From a bacterium (GTDB lineage: Bacteria > Planctomycetota > UBA1135 > UBA2386): a DNA stretch of 64,000 bases. The position numbers and the translations under genes were made by a program. This document shows, piece after piece, positions 44,660-52,988 of the stretch; the stretch's first letter is position 1; each line of letters begins with the position of its first letter. Location: contig JAUILN010000007.1 in NCBI GenBank assembly GCA_030432695.1, positions 62,001-126,000 on the forward strand, in the 5' to 3' direction. Under the pieces are notes generated by a model. That model did not search any database, was not told the origin of the DNA, and saw nothing but the letters and a program-made list of their open reading frames with translations.

Positions 44660-44817
44660 GTCGACATCTCCGTCGGGCAGGGACGGGACGGGACGCGCGA
44701 GGCGGTACGCGAGGGGGTCTGGCGGCCGCGCGGACTAGTCTAGCCGGCCGGCGCGGTCACGGCGGGAACCGTGGGCCTCGGCACCGGGATCCCGGGGCAG
44801 GGGGAAGCCGAAGATGG

Positions 44818-45507
44818 CTATCCGCGCAGCCCGAACACTCCGGTGCCGACCCGAACCAGCGTCGAGCCGGCGGCCACCGCGGGTTCCAGGTCGTCGGTCA
44901 TCCCGAGCGAGAGCACCGGCAGAACCTGCCCCAGTGCATCCTGCAGCTGCTCGCGCAGCCGGGCAACGGTCGCGAACACCGGTTCCGGCGGGCCTTCCAG
45001 CGGCCCCATCGCCATCAGGCCGCGGAGGCCCAGCTGGGGGATCCGGAGCACGCGCCGGGCCAGCTCCTCGGCGTCCGCGGGCGCGACCCCGTGCTTCTGG
45101 TCCTCTCCGGTCGCGTTGACCTGGAGCAGCACGTCGAGGCGACGACCGGTCTCGGCCGCGACCTCGCCCAGCTTCTCGGCGAGCTTCGGTCGGTCCAGCG
45201 AGTGCAGCAGCACGAGGCCACCGACCTCGAGGAGGGCCCGGACCTTGTTGGTCTGCACGCTGCCGATGAAGTGCCAGCCGAGTCCCTCAAGGTCGGTCAA
45301 CTCGAGCGCCTTGGGTCCCAGCTCCTGCACCCGGTTCTCGCCGAACGCGCGCTGACCGACGGCGTGCGCAGCGCGCACCTCGTCGGCGCCGCGGGTCTTG
45401 CTCACCGCGAGCAGTTCCACGCCGGCAGGGTCCCGACCACAGACCTGGCAGGCCGCGTCGATGCGCTGCCGGATCGCGGCCAGACGCTCCGCGACCGAGC
45501 CGCTCAC
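44818..45507 (-). CDS. yggS: YggS-family PLP homeostasis protein
   Basis: 229 residues from GTG 45507. The start is decided by a GTGA overlap with the upstream gene's stop and AGGAA 7 nt upstream; an ATG at 45525 is less likely. The fold-type III signature is clear: LLAVSKTRGADEVRAAH (PLP lysine), FGENRVQEL, WHFIGSVQTNK, LLQVNATGEDQKHGV, GLMAMGP and LSLGMTDDLEPAVAAGSTLVRVGTGVFG. Members bind PLP without a known reaction and buffer vitamin B6 and amino-acid pools. It is the last gene of a prfB-purH-unknown-yggS group. A 158-nt stretch to the lipoprotein gene contains only GC-rich short palindromes. Confidence 0.95.
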   Translation of the reverse strand: MSGSVAERLAAIRQRIDAACQVCGRDPAGVELLAVSKTRGADEVRAAHAVGQRAFGENRVQELGPKALELTDLEGLGWHFIGSVQTNKVRALLEVGGLVLLHSLDRPKLAEKLGEVAAETGRRLDVLLQVNATGEDQKHGVAPADAEELARRVLRIPQLGLRGLMAMGPLEGPPEPVFATVARLREQLQDALGQVLPVLSLGMTDDLEPAVAAGSTLVRVGTGVFGLRG

Positions 45508-45872
45508 CAGGGTTCCTCGTCCCAATGCTCGGTCAACGTCCCGGGATACAGCGTGCGGCCGCGGCGCACGATGAGTTCGCGGCCGTCGAAGGAGCGGAAG
45601 TTGGCGAGCAACGCGTCGTAGGCGTCGTAGTCGTCGACCCGACGCACGAAGTCGGCGAGTGCGGTCGCGGCGCGGCTGTCGCCGGCGTGGCGGTCGCCGA
45701 GCACGCGACAGACCTTCGCAGCAAAGCGGGTGGCTTCCTTGAGGAAGGTACCCGGCCGTGCCTCGTCGGGCCCCATGCCCATCGAGTCGAGCGCTTCGGC
45801 GCGCCAGGCGGACCGGATCTGGAGCAGGGACTCACCGAGCAGGACCCGGTCGACGGCTTCGGCTACTTCCAT
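45504..45872 (-). CDS. Small protein of unknown function, coupled to yggS
   Basis: 122 residues from ATG 45872, mostly helical and acidic: MEVAEAVDRVLLGESLLQIRSAWRAEALDSMGMGPDEA. It lacks a signal peptide, Cys pairs or a known motif, so it is probably cytoplasmic. It starts 28 nt after purH and its stop overlaps the yggS start, which argues that it is a real gene translated with them. The longer in-frame reading to 45953 overlaps the purH 3' end and has poor composition. I do not recognise the family. Confidence 0.75.
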   Translation of the reverse strand: MEVAEAVDRVLLGESLLQIRSAWRAEALDSMGMGPDEARPGTFLKEATRFAAKVCRVLGDRHAGDSRAATALADFVRRVDDYDAYDALLANFRSFDGRELIVRRGRTLYPGTLTEHWDEEPW

Positions 45873-45900
45873 GGATTCGCGGGGGGGGATCGGGGGCCTC

Positions 45901-47490
45901 TCAATGCCTGAAGTGGCGCACGCCCGTGAACACCATCGCCGCACCCGCTGCATCCGCAGCCGTCACGACCTCGGCATCGCGCACGCTGCCACCCGGCTGG
46001 ATCGCTGCGGTCACTCCCGCGTCGAGCGCGACCTGCAGGCCGTCGGCGAACGGGAAGAAGGCGTCGGACGCGAGGACCGCGCCCTTCGCCTGCTCGCCGG
46101 CGCGCTCGACCGCGATCTTCACCGCGTCGACACGGCTGGTCTGACCACCGCCCACGCCGGCGCTGACCCAGCCCCCGTCCCGCAGCGGGCTCGCCAACAC
46201 GATCGCGTTCGACTTGACGTGCTTGCAGACCCGCCACGCGAAGTCGAGGCCTCGCAGCTCGTCGTCACTCGGGGCACGCCCAGTGGCCACGTCGTGCTTC
46301 GGCTCGGACCCCGGGATCCCCCGGTCGTCGATGTCCTGGACCAGGAAGCCGCCGTGGACCATCCGCACGCCGAGGCGAGTCGAGGGCGCGGGCCGGCCAC
46401 CGAGTTCCAACACGCGGCAGTTCTTGCCGCCCTTGGCCTTGGCGAGCGCCTCGAGCGCGTCGGGTTCCACCTCGGGCGCGACCACGGCCTCGACGAAGGT
46501 CTCGCTGGCGGCGATCGCCTGGGCGGTCGCGACGTCGAGCCGGCCGTTGGTTGCCAGGATGCCGCCGAACGCGCTCACGGGATCGGCGGCGAGAGCGGCC
46601 CGGAACGCCGCCTCGGTGGTCTCGGCGACCGCGGTGCCGCAGGGCACGTTGTGCTTCACCACCACGAACGCCGGCTGGTCGAACTCGAGCGCCAGGGCGA
46701 GCGCCGCATCGAGGTCGAGCAGGTTGTTGTAGCTCAGCGCCTTGCCGGCCAGCTGTCGCGCGCCGGCGAGGGTCGGGCCACGCTGGTCGGGATCGCGGAA
46801 CAGCGCCGCGCGCTGGTGCGGGTTCTCGCCGTAGCGCAGGTCTTGGACCTTGTGCCCGCCGACCGCGAAGCAGGTGCCGAACGGCGGCTCGTCGTCTTCC
46901 TGGGCGCGCTCGGCGTCGAACCAACGCGCGATCGCCATGTCGTAGGCAGCGGTGTGCGAGTAGGCCTTGCCCGCCAGCCGCCGGCCGAAGGTCTCGTCGA
47001 GGCGCCCGCCGTTCGCGCGCAGTTCGTCGACCACCTGGGCGTAGTCCGAGGGATCGACGACGACCGCCACCGAGCGGTGGTTCTTGGCCGCGCTGCGGAT
47101 CATCGCGGGACCACCGATGTCGATGTTCTCGACGATCTCGTCGCGCGTGACCCCCGGCTTCCGCACCGTCTCACGGAAGCGGTAGAGGTTGACCGCCAGC
47201 AGGTCGATCGGATCGATGCCGTGCACCTCCATCGCCTCCTGGTCGTCGGGGTGGTCACGCCGCCCCAGGAGGCCGCCGTGGACGCGCGGGTGCAGCGTCT
47301 TGACCCGCCCGTCCATCATCTCCGGGAACGACGTGTAGGCGGACACCTCGACCGCCGGCACGCCGCCCTCCTGGAGGACCCGGAAGGTCCCGCCGGTGGA
47401 GAGGATCGAGAACCCGAGCTCGACGAGCTGCTGGGCGAACTCGACGACCCCGGTCTTGTCGGTGACGGAGATCAGCGCGCGACGGGTCAT
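45901..47490 (-). CDS. purH: Bifunctional AICAR formyltransferase / IMP cyclohydrolase
   Basis: 529 residues, full family length. The N-terminal IMP cyclohydrolase domain (MGS-like, residues 1-~195) shows ALISVTDKTGVVEFAQQL, ILSTGGTFRVL and EMMDGRVKTLHPRVHGGLLGRRD. The C-terminal formyltransferase domain shows DLRYGENPHQRAALF, GKALSYNNLLDLDAA, VVKHNVPCGTAVA, DPVSAFGGILATN and SDAFFPFADG. It catalyses the last two steps of de novo purine synthesis, AICAR to FAICAR to IMP, in the cytoplasm. It lies 55 nt downstream of prfB and 28 nt upstream of the small yggS-linked gene. Confidence 0.98.
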   Translation of the reverse strand: MTRRALISVTDKTGVVEFAQQLVELGFSILSTGGTFRVLQEGGVPAVEVSAYTSFPEMMDGRVKTLHPRVHGGLLGRRDHPDDQEAMEVHGIDPIDLLAVNLYRFRETVRKPGVTRDEIVENIDIGGPAMIRSAAKNHRSVAVVVDPSDYAQVVDELRANGGRLDETFGRRLAGKAYSHTAAYDMAIARWFDAERAQEDDEPPFGTCFAVGGHKVQDLRYGENPHQRAALFRDPDQRGPTLAGARQLAGKALSYNNLLDLDAALALALEFDQPAFVVVKHNVPCGTAVAETTEAAFRAALAADPVSAFGGILATNGRLDVATAQAIAASETFVEAVVAPEVEPDALEALAKAKGGKNCRVLELGGRPAPSTRLGVRMVHGGFLVQDIDDRGIPGSEPKHDVATGRAPSDDELRGLDFAWRVCKHVKSNAIVLASPLRDGGWVSAGVGGGQTSRVDAVKIAVERAGEQAKGAVLASDAFFPFADGLQVALDAGVTAAIQPGGSVRDAEVVTAADAAGAAMVFTGVRHFRH

Positions 47491-47545
47491 GGAACTGTCC
47501 TGGGCTGTGGCGTCGATGGCCGGTTTCGGTCGGGTGGCCGCCGGA

Positions 47546-48647
47546 TCAGTCGCGACGGCGACCCTTCAGGTATGCCTCGATGAAGCGGTCGAGCTTGCCG
47601 GCGAGGACCCCCTGCACGTTGGAGGTCTCCTCCCCGGTGCGCAGGTCCTTCACCATCTGGTACGGGTGCAGCACGTAGCTGCGGATCTGGTTGCCCCACG
47701 AGATGGTCCCGCGGTCGCCGTAGAACTGCGCCAGCTCCTCCTTCTTCTTGGCCTCTTCCAGCTGGTAGAGCTTGGCCCGCAGGGCCTTCATCGCCGTGGC
47801 CTTGTTCTTGTGCTGGCTGCGCTCGTTCTGGCAGCTGACCACGATGCCGGTCGGCAGGTGGGTGATGCGGATCGCGGAGTCGGTCTTGTTGACGTGCTGA
47901 CCACCCGCACCCGAAGCGCGGAAGGTGTCGATCCGGATGTCCTTGTCCTCGATCTCCACCGTGATCTCGTCGTCCAGTTCCGGGACGACCTCGAGCGAGG
48001 CGAACGAGGTCTGACGACGGGCCTGCCCATCGAACGGCGAGATCCGCACCAGCCGGTGGACGCCCTGCTCGGCGCGCAGCTTGCCGTAGGCGTAGGCACC
48101 CTTGACCAGGAAGGTGGCGCTCTTGATGCCCGCCTCCTCGGCGGCCTGGTAGTCCAGGGACTCGACGTCGAAGTCGGCGTCCTCGGCCCACCGGACGTAC
48201 ATCTTGGCCAACATCTCGGCCCAGTCGGAGGCATCCACTCCGCCTGCACCCGGTGTGACGGTGATGATCGCGTTCTTCGGGTCGTGGGGCCCGCTGAGCA
48301 TCATCTGGAACTCGAGCTGGTCGAGGACCTTGTCCATCGCCACGCCCACGGCCTTCAGATCGTCGGCCACGGCGGTCGGATCCTCGGCGCCTAGTTCCAA
48401 CAGGATCTCACCGTCGTCGAGCAGCTTGCGGACCTCGTCGATCGGCTCGACGACCGCCTGCAGGGCCTTCTTCTCGAGCACCAGCTTCTGCGCCGCCTCC
48501 TGGTCGTCCCAGAAGCCCGGGACGGTCATCCGGTGGTCGATGTCGGCCAGCTCACGGAGTTTGGTCTCGTAGTCAAAGAGACTCCTTGAGCTGGTTCACG
48601 CGGAGTTCGGCCTGTCGCATCTGATCTCGGAAACCGTCCAGGTTCAT
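47546..48647 (-). CDS. prfB: Peptide chain release factor 2, with +1 programmed frameshift
   Basis: The gene starts at ATG 48647 in one frame: 24 codons ending ...CTC AAG GAG TCT CTT, followed by in-frame TGA at 48575-48573. A +1 shift at CTTTGA continues as GAC TAC GAG into the main frame, giving about 366 residues in total. Key RF2 elements are the UGA-recognition tripeptide SPF (RISPFDG) and the peptidyl-tRNA hydrolysis motif GGQ (GAGGQHVNKTDSAIR). It releases completed proteins at UAA/UGA. The unframeshifted part alone (from ATG 48529) would lack the N-terminal helices, so annotations starting there are truncated. First of the prfB-purH-yggS group. Confidence 0.97.
48573..48587 (-). promoter_or_regulatory. 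prfB autoregulatory frameshift site
   Basis: Read on the minus strand: AAGGAG TCT CTT TGA C. The internal Shine-Dalgarno-like AAGGAG lies 3 nt before the slippery CTT, and UGA followed by C is a weak stop. This is the arrangement known from other bacterial prfB genes, in which low RF2 favours the +1 shift and raises RF2 synthesis. Confidence 0.95.
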
Positions 48648-48974
48648 GGGGCGAGGAGAGTAGCGCCGGGAAGGTCGCCGCTCCACTGGCCGAGTCGGCG
48701 CGAGGCGACTTCTGGAATCGGGACGCGCACGGTTCCGCCGTTCTCAGCGCCACTCGGAAGGTGTCCGTACACCGGGCCGGGAACGCGGCGGCAAGTCGAT
48801 TCTGATCCGGTCCGAAGAACCCCCTGTCGGTTCGGCGACCACACCTCGTGTGCGGGAGTCGGAACGGCTCGAGGAGACAGCCTTCAGGGACATGGAACAC
48901 CCTGATCGGGAGAGTGAGCCGCCGCGGGCTAGATTCGCCAACTCAGATCCTTTGCCTGCACACCCCGCAGCGGC
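48648..48974. other. Gene-poor region upstream of prfB
   Basis: 327 nt without a credible gene; open frames here have no start signal or protein-like composition. It should contain the prfB promoter and ends in the large hairpin at 48912-48980. No riboswitch or tRNA is recognised. Confidence 0.4.
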
Positions 48975-48980
48975 TCACTC
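48912..48980 (-). terminator. Large hairpin overlapping the stop of the 48975-49883 gene
   Basis: Arms 48912-48928 and 48964-48980 match at 16 of 17 positions, and the single mismatch is a G-U pair in the minus-strand RNA. The loop is 35 nt. The stop codon of the minus-strand membrane-protein gene lies inside the proximal arm. No T tract follows, so it may act as a factor-dependent terminator or a 3' stabilising structure. Confidence 0.6.
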
Positions 48981-49883
48981 GCCCGAGCTTTCTTCCGAGG
49001 CATCGGGCGATGCGCGAACCGACAGGTCCCGCGCCACCAGCAAGGCAGCCAACGGCACGACGATGCCGACCAACACTCCGAGCTGACCCACCAGGACGCC
49101 GGCGGAGAGAGACGCGAGACTGCCGCTGCCGCCCTCGAGGAACCGGGCCTGGAGCTCGCCGAGGAGGTGCGGCACGAGCAGCCATGCAACCAGCAGCGGA
49201 GCGCCGGCGAGCAGGGTGCGCAGCGGGTGACGGAACAGCGTGAAGACGCCGACCGCGACCACGGCGAACGCCGAGCGACCGCCCTCCGAGAGGCGGGCCA
49301 TCGCGACGCGGGACGCGAACCACAGGCCGAGGAAGGCGAGGCCGGCGAGCAGGTCCCAGGTCTCGAGCACGTGGACGACACGGAACTGCCAGGCACCCAG
49401 GTCGACCAGGACGTCGCCCGGCTCGGACCGGGCGAAGACCGAATCCACCAGGGTCGAGCGCGCGGCGTCGAGACCCCAACCGAGCAGCAGTGCGGCGAGC
49501 AGACCGACCAGCAGGACCCGCAGGTTGCCGACCAGGGCGTGGCCACACTCACCCAGGAACTGCACGTAGCGGAACCGCTCCTCGACCCGCAGCGAGGCCA
49601 GCACGCCGCCGGCGAGGAATGCTCCGGCCAGCAACGAGAACAGCGCGCCGCCGTGCAGACGCAGGATGGTGGCGGGCTCGTTCCGCCACAGGTCGGCGTC
49701 CAGAGCCCGGTCGAGGGCCAGCGACGCGCCGGGGTGATGGGTCAACGCGGCCTCGGAGGCCTCCCAGAACGGCAGCGCGACCAACACCGCGGGGATGGTG
49801 TAGAGGAGCCACGCCGTGAGCCACACGCGCGGCGCGGCGACGACGGCCCAGAGCGAGACGAGGGCGAGGCGGATCGGATTCAT
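48975..49883 (-). CDS. Polytopic membrane protein of unknown function
   Basis: 302 residues with about six transmembrane helices, e.g. VWLTAWLLYTIPAVLVALPFW, ALFSLLAGAFLAGGVLASL, LRVLLVGLLAALLLGWGL and LVGIVVPLAALLVA. A large extracytoplasmic loop after helix 1 contains LTHHPGASLALDRALDADLWR. No motif identifies a transporter or enzyme family. ATG 49883 has GAGG 8-9 nt upstream, and this ribosome site overlaps the stop region of the M1 peptidase gene (10-nt gap). The two are therefore probably cotranscribed and may work together at the membrane. A large hairpin overlaps the stop. Confidence 0.8.
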   Translation of the reverse strand: MNPIRLALVSLWAVVAAPRVWLTAWLLYTIPAVLVALPFWEASEAALTHHPGASLALDRALDADLWRNEPATILRLHGGALFSLLAGAFLAGGVLASLRVEERFRYVQFLGECGHALVGNLRVLLVGLLAALLLGWGLDAARSTLVDSVFARSEPGDVLVDLGAWQFRVVHVLETWDLLAGLAFLGLWFASRVAMARLSEGGRSAFAVVAVGVFTLFRHPLRTLLAGAPLLVAWLLVPHLLGELQARFLEGGSGSLASLSAGVLVGQLGVLVGIVVPLAALLVARDLSVRASPDASEESSGE

Positions 49884-49893
49884 CGGTCGGACC

Positions 49894-52245
49894 TCAGCCG
49901 ATCGCCCCGGCGAAGCTGAAACGGGTCTGGAGTTGCTCGAGCACCCGGACGGCGCGCAGGGCTGCGGGCCGCCGGTCGGGAGTCGCACGCCAGGCGTTGT
50001 CGGTCAGATCACGCTCGAGGACCCACACCCCGCACGGACCGACCTGTGCCTCGAACGGTTCTCCACCGGCCGCATACGAGCCGACCGGCGGGTCGATCCA
50101 CACCTCCTGCAGGGCACCGTAGGGCGCCTCGCCCGGCTGGTCCGCGAAGTCGAACCTGAGCCAGGGGTGCGGTTCGCTCGCCGGGTAGGTGCGCCACACG
50201 GGCTCGGCCCGACCCGCGAAACGGAACCGGACCCGCACGTGCAGGCGGAGGTCGCCGAGGCGGCGAACGACGACGCTCTGCAGGCCGTCGGCCGGGTCGG
50301 CATCGATCTCGCCGAGTCCCATCTCGAAGCGGGCACCCGGCTGGCGCGCGGCGCGGAACAGCTCAGCGGCTTCGATGCCCAGTTCGTCACGGAGCCGGGC
50401 CTCGAAGTCCTCGGTGGTCGGTCGGCGGAAGCGATGCGCTTGGTGGAAACGATGAAGGAAGCTCCAGAAGGCCGTGCGTCCGACCAGGCGTTCGACCGTG
50501 CGCAGCAGGGTCGCCGGCTCGGTGTAGGCGTTGGCACGGTAGCTCTCGCGGTCGAGCATCTGCCATCCCGGCTGGCGCAGGCCGTCCGGGTCGTCGACGG
50601 CGAGCCAGCGATCGCGGTCGTTCCAGAAGTCGGTGTGGCGGACGTCGCGGAACCCGCCGAGCGTGGGCTGCACCGCGAGCCACTCGAGGATCGGGGAGTT
50701 CGGGAGCCACGTGCCGGCGAAGCGCGCGGAGCTGAGTGGCCCGGTCAGGTCGTCCGGTAGCCAGGAGTCGAACGGCAAGCTGCGCCAGGGCAGGCGCTCG
50801 GCGGCGGGGATGCTCGGCGCGAGCACCGCGGCGACGGAGGTGCCGGCGAGGTCAGTGGTGCAGAGCGGCGCGCGGAGCGGGTCGAAGGCGAGGAGCTGGG
50901 CGCGGCCCTCGCTGAAGGTGTTGATGCCTTCGTCGAGCCAGGCCTCGCGAACCTCGTCGTTGGCGCAGAGGCCGCACCAGTACTGGTGGCCGAACTCGTG
51001 CACCGTGACCGACTCCGGCCGCAGCGCCCGCGGATGGGGCCGCAGCGGCGCGCCGCCGGTGATCAACATGGGGTACTCCATGCCGCCACCGAAGGAGTTG
51101 CCGGCGAGGTCATGGGGGGGATCGACGACGGTCAGCCAGGGGTAGGGATACGCGCCGAACCGCAGGCCGAAGAAGCTGTGGGCGCAGCGCAGACCGTCGA
51201 GGTAGCGCTCGCGGTGGATCGCGGTGTCGTGCTCGGGCTGGAGCAGCAGGCGAACGCGAAGCGGCGCGACGTCCAGGATATCGACCGGCACGTCCAGACT
51301 GGTCGCGATCGACTCGGCGACGCCCGTCGGGTCGGCGGCCGCGACCACGCGATCGAGTTCGGCGGTCACCTCGACGAAGTCCGGGTCGGCGACCCAGGCG
51401 AAGTCGTGCACGCGCTCGGCCACGAAGCGCAACCGGATCCGATCTTCGCCGATCCGCTCGCGCTCCACCGGCTCACCGCCGGTCGCTCCGACGACGTGAT
51501 CCGCGGGGAGCTCGAGGGACACGTCGTAGGTGCCAAAGTCGGAGTGGAACTCGGTGTTGCGATGGAACTGCGGGCAGTGCCATCTGCCTTCGCCCTGGTC
51601 GTCCGACTCGAACACGCCGAGCTTCGGGAACCACTGCATGCCGAAGTAGCCGTCGGGGGCGACGAAGCCGGCGCGTAGCCATGCGGTCGGCGCCCGCGAG
51701 CGGAAGGTGGTCTCCATCACCAGTTCGGCGCCGGGGACGACCGGCTCGGGGAGCGCGCAGCGCACCACGGTGTGGTCGTCGCGGTTGCCGTCATCGGGCT
51801 GGACGAACTCGGGTTCGAGGTCGACCAGACTGCCGTCGTCGCGACGGACCTGTACGCGCAGCAGGTCGACGAAGCCGAAGTCGTCGGCGCCGAAGCGGGC
51901 CCGGAACGTCTCGCCGGCCTCGCGCATCAGCGAACTGCGGTGGTCGCGGAACGCGTTCCAGTAGAGGTGCAGGCGCAGTTCGGACGCGACCGCAGTCGTC
52001 GCGTTGCGCCAGGCGATGGTCTGGCTGCCGTTGAGGATCCGCGTGTCGGCCTGCAGCCGGACGTCCATCGCGTAGCTGGCGACCGGTTGGTACGACGACG
52101 GATCCGGGGTCGCGGCGTCCTGCGCGTGCGCACGCAGCGAAACGACCAGCGACCACGCCAACAGCGCGACCCGTAGGGTCGCAGTCGAGCCTGGGCGCCT
52201 CCGCGCGCGGAGAAGACGAGGGCAGTCTGCTGCGGTCATGGGCAT
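49894..52245 (-). CDS. M1-family zinc metallopeptidase, secreted
   Basis: About 783 residues from ATG 52245 (ATG 52239 is equally possible); the signal peptide ends LVVSLRAHAQ. The gluzincin site is complete: VTVHEFGHQYWCGLCANDEVREAWLDE contains HExxH, then Glu 18 residues later as the third zinc ligand. GGMEYP about 30 residues upstream corresponds to the substrate-binding GxMEN-type motif. The N-terminal part is a beta-saddle domain (MDVRLQADTRILNGSQTIAWRN). M1 enzymes are aminopeptidases; divergent members also occur as membrane-linked fusions. The adjacent membrane protein suggests an envelope-bound peptidase. Upstream, a small Fis-type regulator gene is 74 nt away in the same direction. 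Confidence 0.9.
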   Translation of the reverse strand: MPMTAADCPRLLRARRRPGSTATLRVALLAWSLVVSLRAHAQDAATPDPSSYQPVASYAMDVRLQADTRILNGSQTIAWRNATTAVASELRLHLYWNAFRDHRSSLMREAGETFRARFGADDFGFVDLLRVQVRRDDGSLVDLEPEFVQPDDGNRDDHTVVRCALPEPVVPGAELVMETTFRSRAPTAWLRAGFVAPDGYFGMQWFPKLGVFESDDQGEGRWHCPQFHRNTEFHSDFGTYDVSLELPADHVVGATGGEPVERERIGEDRIRLRFVAERVHDFAWVADPDFVEVTAELDRVVAAADPTGVAESIATSLDVPVDILDVAPLRVRLLLQPEHDTAIHRERYLDGLRCAHSFFGLRFGAYPYPWLTVVDPPHDLAGNSFGGGMEYPMLITGGAPLRPHPRALRPESVTVHEFGHQYWCGLCANDEVREAWLDEGINTFSEGRAQLLAFDPLRAPLCTTDLAGTSVAAVLAPSIPAAERLPWRSLPFDSWLPDDLTGPLSSARFAGTWLPNSPILEWLAVQPTLGGFRDVRHTDFWNDRDRWLAVDDPDGLRQPGWQMLDRESYRANAYTEPATLLRTVERLVGRTAFWSFLHRFHQAHRFRRPTTEDFEARLRDELGIEAAELFRAARQPGARFEMGLGEIDADPADGLQSVVVRRLGDLRLHVRVRFRFAGRAEPVWRTYPASEPHPWLRFDFADQPGEAPYGALQEVWIDPPVGSYAAGGEPFEAQVGPCGVWVLERDLTDNAWRATPDRRPAALRAVRVLEQLQTRFSFAGAIG

Positions 52246-52319
52246 GGCGGTGGAGCGGGGATTCGCTCCGATCCGACGGCCCATCGCAACGGGTCAGCTC
52301 TCGCGGCGGCGGCCGTCGG

Positions 52320-52751
52320 TCAGGCAGGACGCTGCACGCCGCCCGATCCGGCGAGCTCGACCTGATTCCGGCGGCGGGCCGCGTCGGCCGCGGCCCCGTA
52401 GGCCTTGAGCTTGTTGTAGAGGGTCTTGGTATCGATCCCGAGGATCTTGGCGGCGCGGGTCTTGTTACCGCCGGTCGACGACAGGACCCGCAGGATGTGC
52501 CGCTTCTCGATCTCCGCCAGCGGGGTTCGCAGCACCTCGCCGGTCGGGTCGGCCTCGGAGCACAGCCGCCGCAGGGAAGCCGAGTCCTCGAGCAGGACCA
52601 TGTCGAACTGGCCGCCCTCCACGCGGCCGCGGAACTCCTCCAGGGTTTCGCAGGTCGACACGAGACAACCCCAATCGGCCGTTCTGGCGATCAGTCGCGT
52701 GGCCTTGGGGTCTTGTGGCGAATAGACGAGCAGACGCTTCCCGATGGACAT
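52320..52751 (-). CDS. Small Fis-type (NtrC-like HTH) regulator with degenerate receiver
   Basis: 143 residues from ATG 52751. The N-terminal ~70 residues begin like a response-regulator receiver (RLLVYSPQDPKATRLIARTADW ... GQFDMVLLED), but the N-terminal acidic pocket is missing and the domain is too short. The C-terminal ~45 residues are a typical Fis/NtrC helix-turn-helix: IEKRHILRVLSSTGGNKTRAAKILGIDTKTLYNKLKAYG. There is no sigma-54 ATPase domain. It probably binds DNA as a dimer without phosphorylation control; its targets may include the M1/membrane-protein genes downstream. Frames extending upstream of the ATG look non-coding. Confidence 0.85.
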   Translation of the reverse strand: MSIGKRLLVYSPQDPKATRLIARTADWGCLVSTCETLEEFRGRVEGGQFDMVLLEDSASLRRLCSEADPTGEVLRTPLAEIEKRHILRVLSSTGGNKTRAAKILGIDTKTLYNKLKAYGAAADAARRRNQVELAGSGGVQRPA

Positions 52752-52940
52752 GAGGGAACTCTCCGGACTCTCTCTCGAGCGGACTCCGAGGGGCGAACGG
52801 AGCCCTTGGTGGCGGGACGCCCCTTGCAACCGGCGTGCGGCTCGGCAGAGATCCTCGATCTCGGGAGCGGTAACCGGATTCAGGGTGTCGTGCCCGGTGC
52901 GGACGCGTGCAAAGACGAACGAGCGCGCCGATCTAGTCGG

Positions 52941-52988
52941 AAAAAACGGGGAGTAATTTCCGATTGATCCAGGCGGCCTACTCCCCGT
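52941..52988 (-). terminator. Rho-independent terminator of the adhesin-like lipoprotein gene
   Basis: On the minus strand, ACGGGGAGTA (52988-52979) and TACTCCCCGT (52955-52946) form a perfect 10-bp stem with a 23-nt loop. They are followed at once by TTTTTT (52946-52941). The proximal arm includes the TAG stop of the upstream gene. A second, competing inverted repeat (TCGGAAA / TTTCCGA, 52937-52963) overlaps it. Confidence 0.85.

Noticed and set aside
48526..48900. Possible small minus-strand gene upstream of prfB
   Set aside because: It overlaps the prfB leader and frameshift site in another frame, has no ribosome site, and its composition is not protein-like.
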